Shown here in pieces: positions 37,701 through 46,853 of a stretch of DNA of 64,000 bases; the first letter of the stretch is position 1, and every line of letters starts with the position of its first letter. The notes below the pieces were generated by a model. That model saw only the letters and a list, made by a program, of their open reading frames with translations. It was not told the DNA's origin and did no database searches. The position numbers were made by a program, and so were the translations under genes. The stretch is from Aliishimia sp963721175 (GTDB lineage Bacteria; Pseudomonadota; Alphaproteobacteria; Rhodobacterales; Rhodobacteraceae): NCBI GenBank assembly GCA_963721175.1, contig CAVRIG010000023.1, positions 248,001 through 312,000 of the forward strand, given 5' to 3'.

Positions 37701-38507
37701 TTACTGATCGATCCGGGCTGCCATGATGGCGATGGCCTGCTGATAGACTGAGGCTGCGTTCCAACTTTGGATGACAGCAAAATTCGGCTGCCCCGGTTGG
37801 TAGCCAACCCCGGGCCGCCATCCCTTCTGGCGCAGGAAATTGGCCGTCGACGCCATCGCGTCGGTGACGTTGTAGAAATCGACGCGGCCGTCGCCGTTTC
37901 CGTCGACGCCATATTGCAGCGCATTGCCGGGAAGGAACTGGGTGTGCCCAAGCTCGCCGTGTTTTGCGCCGCGTGTCGATGCGGTGATCGCACCGCGATC
38001 CACAAGCTTCAGCGCGCCGATCGCGTGCGGTTTGAAGAAATCCGACCGCCGGCAGTCATAGGTCAGCGTGACGATGGCCGAGACGACGGAACTGTCGCCC
38101 ATGAAGCCGCCAAAGGCGGTTTCCATGCCGTGGATGGCCAGAAGGATGCCCGCCGGCACACCATAGATCCGCTCGAGTGCCGCGTAGAACTCAGGGTTCT
38201 GCGCCTTGCGCTTGCGACCCTGGGCCACGATCGTGCTGGCGCCGCGAACTTCCATGAAACGGTCGAGGCTGTAGCGGAAGCTTTTCTGGTTCCGGTCCGC
38301 AGCGATGGTCGAGGAGGCATATTGCGCGCCGGCCAGCGCGTCCAGCCCGCGCGCCTGCACGCCCGACTGGCGCGCCTCCTGTGCAAACTGCTGCTTCCAT
38401 GCGGCAAAGCCCGACGCGTCATTGCCGCAGGTCGCGGACGTGCCGGCAGCGGGCAGGACAAGTGCGAAAGAGAGCGCCGCAGCAAGGCGGCCGAGGGAAA
38501 AAGCCAT
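37701..38507 (-). CDS. Lytic murein transglycosylase, MltB family
   Basis: A 268-residue periplasmic enzyme that cleaves the MurNAc-GlcNAc bond, leaving anhydro-muramic ends. Signal peptide MAFSLGRLAAALSFALVLPA; catalytic Glu in ILLAIHGMETAFGGFMGDSS near residue 129; later SLT_2 blocks are GELGHTQFLPGNALQYGVDG and MASTANFLRQKGWRPGVGYQ. It lacks a lipobox Cys right after the signal peptide, so it is probably soluble. Intact frame, single-gene unit. Confidence 0.9.
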   Translation of the reverse strand: MAFSLGRLAAALSFALVLPAAGTSATCGNDASGFAAWKQQFAQEARQSGVQARGLDALAGAQYASSTIAADRNQKSFRYSLDRFMEVRGASTIVAQGRKRKAQNPEFYAALERIYGVPAGILLAIHGMETAFGGFMGDSSVVSAIVTLTYDCRRSDFFKPHAIGALKLVDRGAITASTRGAKHGELGHTQFLPGNALQYGVDGNGDGRVDFYNVTDAMASTANFLRQKGWRPGVGYQPGQPNFAVIQSWNAASVYQQAIAIMAARIDQ

Positions 38508-38616
38508 GGGTCCGAAACATCCGTTGTCGCAATCGATTTTCGCGAGTGTGCCACTCCCCGCGTCTTACGCCAAGCCCTTTGAATCAAGACCCTTTCGGGA
38601 TTGGGCCGGTCCAACG

Positions 38617-38645
38617 AAAACGGGCGCCCGGTTGGGGGCGCCCGC
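38617..38645 (-). terminator. Intrinsic terminator of glnBA
   Basis: A GC-rich stem (CGGGCGCC with GGCGCCCG across a short loop, 38621-38644) is followed on the minus strand by GTTTTCG. It lies 24 bases after the glnA stop. Confidence 0.75.
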
Positions 38646-38668
38646 GATGCGTTCCGTGTCTGCCTGTA

Positions 38669-40075
38669 TCAGCAGCTGTAGTACATGCCGTACTCGACCG
38701 GGTGCGGCGTGTGCTCGTAGGTCTCGATCTCTTCCATCTTGAGCTCGATGTAGCCCTCGATCTGGTCCTTGGTGAAGACGTCGCCCGGCAGCAGGAAGTC
38801 CATGTCCTTCTCCAGCTCGTCGATGGCTTCGCGAAGCGAGCCGCAGACGGTCGGGATGCCGGCGAGTTCTTCGGCCGGAAGATCGTAGAGGTTCTTGTCC
38901 ATCGCCTCGCCCGGATCGATCTTGCTCTTGATGCCGTCGATGCCGGCCATCAGAAGGGCCGCGAAGCACAAGTAAGGGTTCGCCGACGGATCCGGGAAGC
39001 GGGCCTCGACGCGCTTGGCCTTGGGGCTTTCGGTCCATGGGATCCGGACGCAGCCGGACCGGTTGCGGGCCGAGTAGGCGCGCAGAACCGGTGCCTCGAA
39101 GCCGGGGATCAGCCGCTTGTAGGAATTGGTGGACGGGTTGGTGAAGGCGTTCAGCGCCTTCGCGTGCTTCAGGATGCCGCCGATGAACCAGAGCGCTTCC
39201 TGGCTGAGGTCGGCATACTTGTCGCCGGCGAAGAGCGGCTTGTCGTCCTTCCAGATCGACATGTTGCAATGCATGCCGGTGCCGTTGTCGCCATAGATCG
39301 GCTTGGGCATGAAGGTGGCCGACTTGCCATAGGCGGCGGCCACGTTGTGGATGATGTACTTGTATTTCTGAAGCTCGTCGGCCTGCTTGGTCAGCGTGCC
39401 GAAGATCAGGCCCAGCTCGTGCTGGCACGACGCGACCTCGTGGTGATGCTTGTCGACCTTCATGCCGATGCGTTTCATGGTCGAGAGCATCTCGGAGCGC
39501 AGGTCCATCGCCTCGTCCGTCGGGTTCACCGGGAAGTACCCGCCCTTCACGCCGGGACGGTGGCCCATGTTGCCCATCTCGTACTCGGTGTCGCTGTTCC
39601 AGGCCGCGTCGGTCGCGTCGACCTCGAAGGACACCTTCCGCATGGTGTTCGAATAACGCACGTCGTCGAACAGGAAGAATTCCGCTTCGGGACCCCAGTA
39701 GGACACGTCGCCGATGCCCGACGATTTCAGGTACGCTTCCGCCTTCTCCGCCGTCGATCGCGGGTCGCGCTCGTAAGCCTCGCCCGTATCCGGCTCCACG
39801 ACCGAGCAGTGCACACATAGCGTCTTTTCCGCGTAGAACGGATCGATATAGCCCGAAGTCGTGTCCGGCATCAGTTTCATGTCGGAGGCTTCGATCGATT
39901 TCCATCCGGCGATCGAAGAACCGTCGAACATGAAGCCTTCCTCGAGAAAGTCCTCGTCCACCAGATCGGCCAGGACCGTAACGTGCTGCAGCTTCCCGCG
40001 CGGATCCGTGAAGCGGATGTCCACGTAATCGATGTCCTCGTCCTTAATAAGCTTGAGCATGTCGCTTGCGCTCAT
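38669..40075 (-). CDS. glnA: Glutamine synthetase, type I
   Basis: GlnA makes glutamine from glutamate, ammonia and ATP. The 468-residue frame is intact. Visible signatures are FMFDGSSIAGWKSIEASDMK near residue 50, metal-binding KHHHEVASCQHELGLIFGTL near residue 206, ATP-binding KPIYGDNGTGMHCNMSIWKD, and the adenylylation-site Tyr in MDKNLYDLPAEELAGIPTVC near residue 398. Downstream of glnB by 47 bases, the usual glnBA order in alphaproteobacteria, so nitrogen-regulated co-transcription is expected. Confidence 0.98.
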   Translation of the reverse strand: MSASDMLKLIKDEDIDYVDIRFTDPRGKLQHVTVLADLVDEDFLEEGFMFDGSSIAGWKSIEASDMKLMPDTTSGYIDPFYAEKTLCVHCSVVEPDTGEAYERDPRSTAEKAEAYLKSSGIGDVSYWGPEAEFFLFDDVRYSNTMRKVSFEVDATDAAWNSDTEYEMGNMGHRPGVKGGYFPVNPTDEAMDLRSEMLSTMKRIGMKVDKHHHEVASCQHELGLIFGTLTKQADELQKYKYIIHNVAAAYGKSATFMPKPIYGDNGTGMHCNMSIWKDDKPLFAGDKYADLSQEALWFIGGILKHAKALNAFTNPSTNSYKRLIPGFEAPVLRAYSARNRSGCVRIPWTESPKAKRVEARFPDPSANPYLCFAALLMAGIDGIKSKIDPGEAMDKNLYDLPAEELAGIPTVCGSLREAIDELEKDMDFLLPGDVFTKDQIEGYIELKMEEIETYEHTPHPVEYGMYYSC

Positions 40076-40122
40076 GGTCTTCCCCTCTTGTTCCTTTGAA
40101 ATTGGGTGTATTTGTTTTCGGC

Positions 40123-40461
40123 TCAGAGTGCGTCGGAACCGGTCTCGCCGGTGCGGATGCGGATGGCCTGTTCGACCGACGAGACGAAGATCTTGCCGTC
40201 GCCGATCTTTTCGGTCTTGGCGGCATCGACGATGGCCTCGATCGCGGCCTCGGTCTGGTCGTCGTCGAGCACGACCTCGATCTTCACCTTTGGCAGGAAA
40301 TCCACCACGTATTCGGCACCCCGATACAGCTCGGTATGGCCCTTCTGGCGGCCGAAGCCCTTGACCTCGACCACGGACAGACCCTGGATACCCACCTCCT
40401 GTAGCGCTTCCTTGACCTCGTCGAGCTTGAACGGTTTGATGATCGCTTCGATCTTTTTCAT
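40123..40461 (-). CDS. glnB: Nitrogen regulatory protein P-II
   Basis: A 112-residue signal protein that senses 2-oxoglutarate/ATP and glutamine and controls glutamine synthetase adenylylation and NtrBC. The uridylylated T-loop Tyr is residue 51 in ELYRGAEYVVDFLPK, and VEVKGFGRQKGHTELYRG is the family signature. The start at 40461 follows AGGAGG. It heads the glnBA operon; a TGCA-N9-TGCA sequence upstream might be an NtrC site. Confidence 0.97.
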   Translation of the reverse strand: MKKIEAIIKPFKLDEVKEALQEVGIQGLSVVEVKGFGRQKGHTELYRGAEYVVDFLPKVKIEVVLDDDQTEAAIEAIVDAAKTEKIGDGKIFVSSVEQAIRIRTGETGSDAL

Positions 40462-40594
40462 CTTCTAAGGCCTCCTCGCACCGCCGATCTTCGGGGGAGG
40501 GAGACCACTTCCGGCCGGAGGCGTCTATCGGATAGGCTTTTCATGGGGTCCGGGTCCAAGGATTCCCCGAACTCTAGCGAAATTTTGGGCATCG

Positions 40595-40611
40595 TGCACA
40601 ATAAATATGCA
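40595..40611. promoter_or_regulatory. Possible NtrC-like site upstream of glnB
   Basis: TGCA-N9-TGCA spans 17 bases, the same outer bases and overall length as the enteric NtrC consensus TGCACCATTTTGGTGCA, but the inner bases do not match well. It lies 134 bases upstream of glnB and just before the divergent nnr gene. Weak evidence. Confidence 0.25.
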
Positions 40612-40634
40612 GAACTGAATTGATGGAGGGCAAG

Positions 40635-42200
40635 ATGGAGCTTTTGACAGCCGCTCAGATGCGCGAAATCGAAAGCGCAGCGATCGCTTCGGGCGAGGTG
40701 ACGGGGCTGGAACTCATGGAGCGCGCGGGTCACGGCGTCGTCGAGGCGATCTTCGAAGAATGGCCTGACCCGGCACAGGGCAACCACCGTGCCGCGGTAC
40801 TCTGCGGACCCGGCAACAATGGCGGCGACGGGTTCGTCGTCGCGCGTTTGCTGCGGGACCGTGGCTGGCAGGTGGAGCTCTTCCTGCTGGGAGATGCGGC
40901 GAACTTGCCCACGGACGCCCGGACCAATTGCGACAGGTGGAGCGACAAGGGGTCCGTTCAGGCTTTGCATGACGCGGATTTTGAGGGATTCGTCGACACG
41001 CACCCGGAGACCGCGCTGTTCGTCGATGCCCTGTTCGGGACTGGCCTCAGCCGGCCGGTAGATGGTTTGACCAATGTCATGCGGACGCTCGCGAAGGCCC
41101 AGTCGCGACCGGAGATGCACGTCGTCTGCGTCGACATTCCTTCCGGATTTTGTGCCGACAGCGGAAAATTCCTCGGTCATTCCGACGACACCGAAACCGA
41201 CGACATGATTTGCGGCGACCTGACCGTGACCTTCCACCGGGCCAAGGCCGGACTGTTTCAGGGGCAGGCGCTGCAGTCCCGCGGGCGCGTCGTCGTCGCG
41301 GACATCGGCCTCCGCCCCTCCCGAACATCGGATCTGCGGACGGCGGAACCCGACACGCGCGCCTTTTCCAAATCGGGCGCCGGGCACAAGTACGACCATG
41401 GACACGCCCTGATCGTATCGGGGGGGCCGGGCAAGACAGGTGCGGCGCGCCTCGCGGCCCGCGGTGCGTTGCGCATCGGCTCCGGGCTGGTCACGCTGGC
41501 CTGTCCGTTGAGAGCCCTGCCCGAAGCCGCCGCCCAGATCACGGCGATCATGCTCTCGGGCCTCGATGGACCCTCCGGGCTGGCCGAAATGCTGGAGGAT
41601 GTGCGTCTGAACGCGATCTGCCTGGGTCCGGGGGCCGGTCTGGGGCAGGTGACCTCCGAACTCGTCCGCGTCGCACTGGAGACGAAGCGGCCTTGCGTGC
41701 TGGACGGTGACGCGCTCAGCCGGTTTCAGCGCGCACCGGAGGTGCTGTTCGGGATGCTGCACGAGAATTGCGTCCTGACCCCACATGGCGGCGAGTTCGC
41801 CCGGCTGTTCCCGGACCTTGCCGAAAGGCTGAAATCGCCGGCTGACACCGGTCCTGCCTATTCCAAGGTGGATGCCACGCGCGAGGCTGCGGCACGGGCC
41901 GGGTGCGTCATCCTGTTCAAGGGCGCGGACACGGTGGTTGCGGGCTCGGGTGGCCTCGCATCGGTTCATGCTGCCGCAAATGAGCGCGCGTCCCCCTGGC
42001 TCGCGACCGCGGGGGCGGGGGACGTGCTCGCAGGCTTCATCACCGGCCTGCTGGCCCGGGGGCTGGAGCCGTTCGCGGCGGCGGAAACGGCGTCCTGGCT
42101 GCATGTCGAATGCGCACGCAGTTTCGGTCCCGGACTTGTCGCGGAAGACCTGCCCGAGGAATTGCCAAAGGTTCTGTCCCGGCTGGCGCCCGGATCCTGA
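40635..42200 (+). CDS. nnr: Bifunctional NAD(P)HX epimerase/dehydratase (YjeF)
   Basis: Repairs damaged hydrated NAD(P)H: the N-terminal epimerase domain (YjeF_N, residues 1-220) interconverts R and S forms, and the C-terminal dehydratase domain (residues 230-521) restores NAD(P)H with ADP or ATP. Visible blocks: LCGPGNNGGDGFVVARLLRD and VDALFGTGLSRPVDGL in the first; VSGGPGKTGAARLAARGALR, NCVLTPHGGEFARLFPDL and WLATAGAGDVLAGFITGLLA in the second. The ATG at 40635 was chosen because GGAGG stands 5-6 bases upstream, over the ATG at 40623. Intact; divergent from glnB. Confidence 0.93.
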   Translation: MELLTAAQMREIESAAIASGEVTGLELMERAGHGVVEAIFEEWPDPAQGNHRAAVLCGPGNNGGDGFVVARLLRDRGWQVELFLLGDAANLPTDARTNCDRWSDKGSVQALHDADFEGFVDTHPETALFVDALFGTGLSRPVDGLTNVMRTLAKAQSRPEMHVVCVDIPSGFCADSGKFLGHSDDTETDDMICGDLTVTFHRAKAGLFQGQALQSRGRVVVADIGLRPSRTSDLRTAEPDTRAFSKSGAGHKYDHGHALIVSGGPGKTGAARLAARGALRIGSGLVTLACPLRALPEAAAQITAIMLSGLDGPSGLAEMLEDVRLNAICLGPGAGLGQVTSELVRVALETKRPCVLDGDALSRFQRAPEVLFGMLHENCVLTPHGGEFARLFPDLAERLKSPADTGPAYSKVDATREAAARAGCVILFKGADTVVAGSGGLASVHAAANERASPWLATAGAGDVLAGFITGLLARGLEPFAAAETASWLHVECARSFGPGLVAEDLPEELPKVLSRLAPGS

Positions 42201-42205
42201 TCCGG

Positions 42206-42712
42206 TCAGGCCACCGCCCGATGCGGCAGGCTTGCGCCGGGGGAGGCGCCCAGTTGAAGGCCACCCGCATGCACGATGCGCGGACGGTCGAAGACCAGTC
42301 GGAACAGGACCAACCGGCGCGGTCCGATGTCCACGATCTCGTCGCCGTCCACCAATTGCCCCGCGCTCGTCACAGCCTGGCTCTGCCCGAAGAGCGCCAT
42401 GGCCCGCCAGTCGCAGACAAGCACCGGCTGATCCGCGGGCAGGACGATGTCCTCGGCGGGTTGCGACGTGCCAAAGCTGCCGGCAGAGATCCGGATGGCG
42501 CGCGTCGTTTGAGTTGTGGCGATCACTTCGGCGAGTTCGACTGTGCCGCCGTTGCGCGTCAGGATTTGCTGACCGGGGGTCAGGTATTCGACCGGGACCT
42601 CGCCCTCGGCTGTGGTTACAGGTAGACCCACGGGAAACCCGTGGCACAATACATGCGCGTTTTCGGAGCGATACTGCCCGCCCGCGACGCGCCCGACCGT
42701 TTTCGGTTCCAT
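42206..42712 (-). CDS. Hint-domain protein
   Basis: A 168-residue protein with the Hint (Hedgehog/intein) fold as found in many Rhodobacteraceae: CHGFPVGLPVTTAEGEVPVE, then YLTPGQQILTRNGG, then PVLVCDWRAMALFGQSQAVT and GDEIVDIGPRRLVLFRLVFD. Hint domains self-cleave at a Gly/Cys or related junction; the stand-alone bacterial form is usually attached to secreted adhesins, yet here there is no large partner. The ATG at 42712 is preferred to the TTG at 42739. The stop is 5 bases from the convergent nnr stop. Confidence 0.8.
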   Translation of the reverse strand: MEPKTVGRVAGGQYRSENAHVLCHGFPVGLPVTTAEGEVPVEYLTPGQQILTRNGGTVELAEVIATTQTTRAIRISAGSFGTSQPAEDIVLPADQPVLVCDWRAMALFGQSQAVTSAGQLVDGDEIVDIGPRRLVLFRLVFDRPRIVHAGGLQLGASPGASLPHRAVA

Positions 42713-42899
42713 TGGCGTCTCGCTATTGTTCTGCCTCAAAGTGCGGGCAGGTTAACCTGAAGTGTGCGAAAGTCGTCGAGTATCTTGAGGCGATCGCGTT
42801 TCCGCTGCCATGTTGTTGCGCGGCTGCAACCGCCGGATCGGACCGGCGCCGATTTTTCGCTCGCCAGTTCGCGCAGCCTTTGCTAACAGACGCGCCGAT

Positions 42900-42984
42900 G
42901 CGGGTGTGGCGAAATTGGTAGACGCACCAGATTTAGGTTCTGGCGCCGCAAGGCGTGGGGGTTCAAGTCCCTCCACCCGCACCA
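42900..42984 (+). tRNA. tRNA-Leu (anticodon UAG)
   Basis: An 85-base cloverleaf: acceptor GCGGGTG pairs with CACCCGC, the anticodon stem CCAGA/TCTGG encloses the loop TTTAGGT with anticodon TAG, there is a long variable arm typical of leucine tRNA (GCGCCGCAAGGCGT), the T-arm contains GTTCAAGTC, and the CCA end is encoded. It reads CUA and other CUN leucine codons. Confidence 0.97.
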
Positions 42985-43053
42985 TGTTGAACTTGATATG
43001 ACCCCTTGCGTGACCGCCGCGTCTTCACCCGCACGTACGCAGCACGGCGTGGC

Positions 43054-44374
43054 TCAGATCACGGCCTTGAAGGCGCGGTCGAGCTTGTCGGTCAATTCGT
43101 CGAGTTGCGCGTCCTCGATGATGAAGGGGGGCGCAAGCAGGATATGGTCGCCGGTCCGCCCGTCGATCGTGCCCGACATCGGATAGCAGATCAGACCCTC
43201 GGCAAACGCGGCCTTCTTGAGCTTCGCGGCGATCCCGCGGGAGGGATCGAAAGGAGCCTTGACTGCCCCGGTCCTCCACGATCTCGATCCCGCGGAAGAG
43301 CCCGCGCCCGCGGATGTCGCCGACATTCGGATGTTGCCCGAACTTCTGCTCCAATCGGCGGGCCAGCTTGTTGCCCTGCGCCTGAACCCGGTGAACGAGG
43401 TCGCGTTCGAGGATCGCGCTGACGACGGCGAGCCCGGCCGCGGCCGCAGCGGGGTGACCGAGGTACGTGTGGCCGTGCTGGAAGAAGCCGGATCCCTTGG
43501 CGATCGCCTCGTAGATCTCGGACGTGCACAGCATCGCGCCGATCGGCTGGTAGCCGGCCCCGAGCCCCTTGGCGATGCAGAGAATGTCTGGGGCGACGTC
43601 ATCCTGCTCGCAGGCGAAAAGGCTGCCGGTGCGCCCCATCCCGCACATCACCTCGTCGAGGATCAGCAGCACGTCGTAGCGGTCGCAGATCTCGCGGATA
43701 TGCTTGAAGTATCCCGGCGCGGGGGCGAGGGCACCCGCGGTCGCGCCGACAACGGTTTCCGCCATGAAGGCCATGACGTTGGCCGGCCCCAACCGATGGA
43801 TCTCGTCTTCGAGCGCTTGCGCGGCGCGGCGTCCGTAATCCTCCGGGCTCTCGTCCTCGTAGCGGTAGCGGTATTCGTAGCAGGGGTCGATATGGCTCAC
43901 GTCCAGCAGGAGCGGTCCGAATTGCTGGCGCCGCCATTCGTTGCCGCCTGCACTGAGCGCGCCGATCGTGTTGCCGTGGTAGCTCTGCTTGCGGGCGATG
44001 AGGCGTGTGCGCTGCGGCTCGCCCTTTTCGACCCAATACTGCCGCGCCAGCTTGATCGCGGATTCCGTCGCCTCCGACCCGCCGGAGACGAGGTAGACGC
44101 GGTCGAGGTCGCCCGGCGCGTGTTCGATCAGCAGGTCCGCCAGCCTTTCCGCGGGGCCGGAGGTGAAGAACCCGGTATGCGCGAAGGCGAGCGCGTCGAG
44201 CTGCGACTTGATCGCCTCGGTGATCGCAGGATCGCCGTGGCCGAGACAGCTGACCGCGGCACCGCCCGATCCGTCGAGATACCGCTTGCCGGTCTCATCG
44301 ATCAGGTAACACCCATCGCCGCCCACGGCGGTCGGCGGGGCGGCATGGCAGTGGCGGGCGAAGATGTGGGACAT
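43054..44374 (-). CDS. Class III (omega) aminotransferase (frameshifted)
   Basis: A PLP-dependent aminotransferase of the ornithine/GABA type. It starts MSHIFARHCHAAPPTAVGGD; blocks are YLVSGGSEATESAIKLARQY near residue 110, the PLP-binding Asp in LLILDEVMCGMGRTG, and the catalytic Lys in DILCIAKGLGAGYQPIGAML near residue 275. One net +1 near 43265 shifts the last 70 residues; corrected length 439. The substrate is not certain: omega-amino acids or diamines are plausible. It lies downstream of gabT on the same strand with a 151-base gap. Confidence 0.9.
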
Positions 44375-44525
44375 GTCGGGAACTCTCTTGCGGGCTGAGG
44401 CGCAGGCAGAGTTCGATGATAGGTTGGGGCGAGACGCCCGTAAACCCTGGCGTGCATGTCGCGCGCGCAGCAAAAAGCCGCGACGCGAGTGATTGCGCCG
44501 CGGCTCGTTCGGTAGAACTGGCCGG

Positions 44526-45975
44526 TTATTCGGCGGCCAGCTTCATTTCAACCGCGACGGCGTCCGCAAGGGCGGCCTCGAAGATGGCGAGGCCTTCCTC
44601 GATGATCGCGTCGGAGGCTGTCAACGGCACCATGACGCGGATCGCGTTGCCGTGCATCCCGCAGGAGAGCAGGATCAGACCGCGTTTCAGCGCATGCGCG
44701 ACAACCGACTTGGTGAAGGCCGCGTCGGGCGTTGCTGTGTCGAAATCCGACACGAACTCGACGGCCAGCATCGCGCCGAGGCCCCGAATGTCCCACATCC
44801 GGTAAGGTGCGGTGCGGGCGCCCATGTCGGCGAACCGCGCGCGGAACGTTTCACCGAGAGCCGTGGAGCGGGCGAGCAGCCCTTCGCTGTCGATGGCCTC
44901 GATCGCCGCCAGCGCTGCGGCACAGGCGACCGGGTTGCCGCCATAGGTGCCGCCGAGCCCGCCCGGCGCCAGCGCGTCCATCACGTCGGCACGGCCGATC
45001 ACGCCGGCGATCGGGTAGCCGCCGGCCATCGATTTGGCCACGGTGATGAGGTCCGGCACGACGCCCGAATGCTCGATCGCGAACCAGGCGCCGGTGCGGC
45101 CGAAGCCCGCCTGGATCTCGTCCGAGATCAGCAGGATCCCGTGGCGGTCGCAGATGGCGCGCAGCGCGGTCCACATCTCCGCCGGGACCGGGTGATAGCC
45201 GCCTTCGCCCAGGACCGGTTCCAGGATGATGGCGGCGATCGCGACTGGGATCGGCATCGGTCAGGAACAGCGTGTCGAGTGCGTTGAGCGCATCCTCGAC
45301 CGTCACGCCGGTGCGGGCATCCGGGAAGGGGGCGCGGAAGATGTCGGCGGGGAAGGGACCGACGTCCTTCTTGTACGGCGAAATCTTGCCGGTCATGCCC
45401 AGCGTCATCAGCGTCCGGCCGTGATAGCCGCCGGTAAAAGCGATGATCCCGGGGCGCTTCGTGTGGGCACGGGCGATCTTCACGGCGTTCTCGACCGCTT
45501 CGGCGCCGGTGGTCACCAGCAGCGACTTCTTGGCGAAATCGCCGGGTGCCAGCGCGTTCAGCTTTTCGGCCAGCGCGACATAGGGCTCGTAGGGCACGAC
45601 CTGGAAAGAGGTGTGCGTGTAGAGATCCTCCTGCGCCTTGGCCGCCGCGACGACGGAGGCATGGCGGTGGCCGGTGTTCAGGACCGCGATGCCGCCGGCG
45701 AAATCGATGTAGCGCTTGCCTTCGACGTCCCAAAGCTCCGAATTCTCGGCATAAGCCGCGAAAACCGGCGCGGCGGAAGCGACGCCACGCGGCACGGCCG
45801 CCTCGCGGCGGACCAGCAGATCGGCGTTGGATCCCGTCACCGGACGGCGGGTCGTCGCTGCGGCAATCGAATCGGTCGGTGCCGCGGAATTCTCCGGCTT
45901 TGCACGCTTGGCGGGAGCTTTTGCGGCTTTTGCCTTGCTGCGCGTGGTTCTCGGGCTGGCTGTAGATTTGGTCAT
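44526..45975 (-). CDS. gabT: 4-aminobutyrate aminotransferase with basic N-terminal extension (frameshifted)
   Basis: Transfers the amino group of GABA (or 5-aminovalerate) to 2-oxoglutarate. Class III motifs: LLVTTGAEAVENAVKIARAH near residue 150, GILLISDEIQAGFGRTGAWF, and the PLP Lys in DLITVAKSMAGGYPIAGVIG. One net +1 near 45255. Corrected length 482, about 50 more than usual, because the N-terminus carries a Lys/Ala/Pro-rich tract (SKAKAAKAPAKRAKP) before the normal start region NADLLVRREAAVPRGVA. A ribosome binding site GGAG precedes the ATG at 45975 and a promoter lies upstream, so the extension seems to be translated. Divergent from a PuuR-like regulator. Confidence 0.92.
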
Positions 45976-46015
45976 GGCGCACTCCGGCCTTCATGAGGTG
46001 TGGTGATGAGCGCGC

Positions 46016-46043
46016 TAAATACAGCGCTTAATAAAATTGTCAA
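46016..46043 (-). promoter_or_regulatory. Promoter of gabT
   Basis: On the minus strand TTGACA (perfect -35) is followed after 16 bases by TATTTA (-10), 41 bases before the gabT ATG. Two AGCGC(T/G)-type repeats flank the -10 element (AGCGCT at 46023-46028, GCGCGCT just beyond it), a possible operator for the divergent PuuR-like regulator. Confidence 0.6.
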
Positions 46044-46188
46044 GATGGCCGGTGACCCAGCTGCCGTTTTGCTCAAGATGTAACCGGTTTTCGCGCAGAA
46101 AGGCCGAAACGGTTACTTGTCGGTTGACGGGCGACGGCTGCGCCGCTTAGTATTTCAAGCAACTGCTGCAACTTTGAGGTGCCGAAGC

Positions 46189-46758
46189 GTGGATGTGGGT
46201 GGAAGACTGAAAGCCGTAAGGGCGGCGCGACAGCTTTCACAGCGTGACCTCGCATCCAAGGCGGGTCTCACAAGCGGCGCGATTTCGCTGATCGAACAGA
46301 ACAAGAGCAGCCCGTCCGTCGCCTCGCTCAAGGCGTTGCTGGACGCGATCCCGATGACGATGTCTGAATTCTTCGCCGAGGTCGAACTGAACGGAACCCC
46401 GAAATACTTCTACCGCGCCGAGGAGTTCATCGAGCTTTCTCCGCAGGACCTTGGCCTGGGCGAGAGCGCCGCGCGGGTCTCGCTGCGCCAGCTGGGCAAT
46501 GCAGGCGATCACAGTCTCCAGATCCTTCACGAAACCTATCCGCCGGGTGCCGACACCGGACCCTCGATGCTGGCGCACGAAAGCGAGGAGGCGGGAATCA
46601 TCGTCTCCGGAACCATCGAAATCACCGTGAACGATCAGGTGAGCGTGCTGGCTGCAGGCGAAGGGTACCTTTTCGACAGCCGCCTGCCGCACCGCTTCAG
46701 GAACCCGGGAAAGGAGACATGCACTATCATAAGTGCCTGCACGCCGCCGACTTTCTAA
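46189..46758 (+). CDS. XRE-cupin transcriptional regulator, PuuR-like
   Basis: A 189-residue regulator: N-terminal XRE helix-turn-helix (LKAVRAARQLSQRDLASKAG, SGAISLIEQNKSSPSVASLK) and C-terminal cupin (EEAGIIVSGTIEITVNDQVS, YLFDSRLPHRFRNPGKETCT). PuuR of E. coli has this architecture and represses putrescine use. The GTG at 46189 is chosen as start because GAGGT lies 8 bases upstream and the HTH starts right after it; the longer frame has no ribosome binding site. Divergent from gabT and 95 bases before the TRAP genes, so it is the likely regulator of both. Confidence 0.88.
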   Translation: MDVGGRLKAVRAARQLSQRDLASKAGLTSGAISLIEQNKSSPSVASLKALLDAIPMTMSEFFAEVELNGTPKYFYRAEEFIELSPQDLGLGESAARVSLRQLGNAGDHSLQILHETYPPGADTGPSMLAHESEEAGIIVSGTIEITVNDQVSVLAAGEGYLFDSRLPHRFRNPGKETCTIISACTPPTF

Positions 46759-46853
46759 GTTTGCGTTCTCGTTCAGGCTGCATATGCTGGTCATGCACAA
46801 GGCGGGTCTCCGACGGAAACCTGCCATTGAATGAAACCAAAAGGGAGTGATCC

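Noticed and set aside
40458..42647. A 729-codon leftward frame opposite the nnr gene
   Set aside because: It overlaps the real glnB promoter region and nnr; the sequence is Arg/Gly-rich with no motif, whereas nnr shows both YjeF domains.
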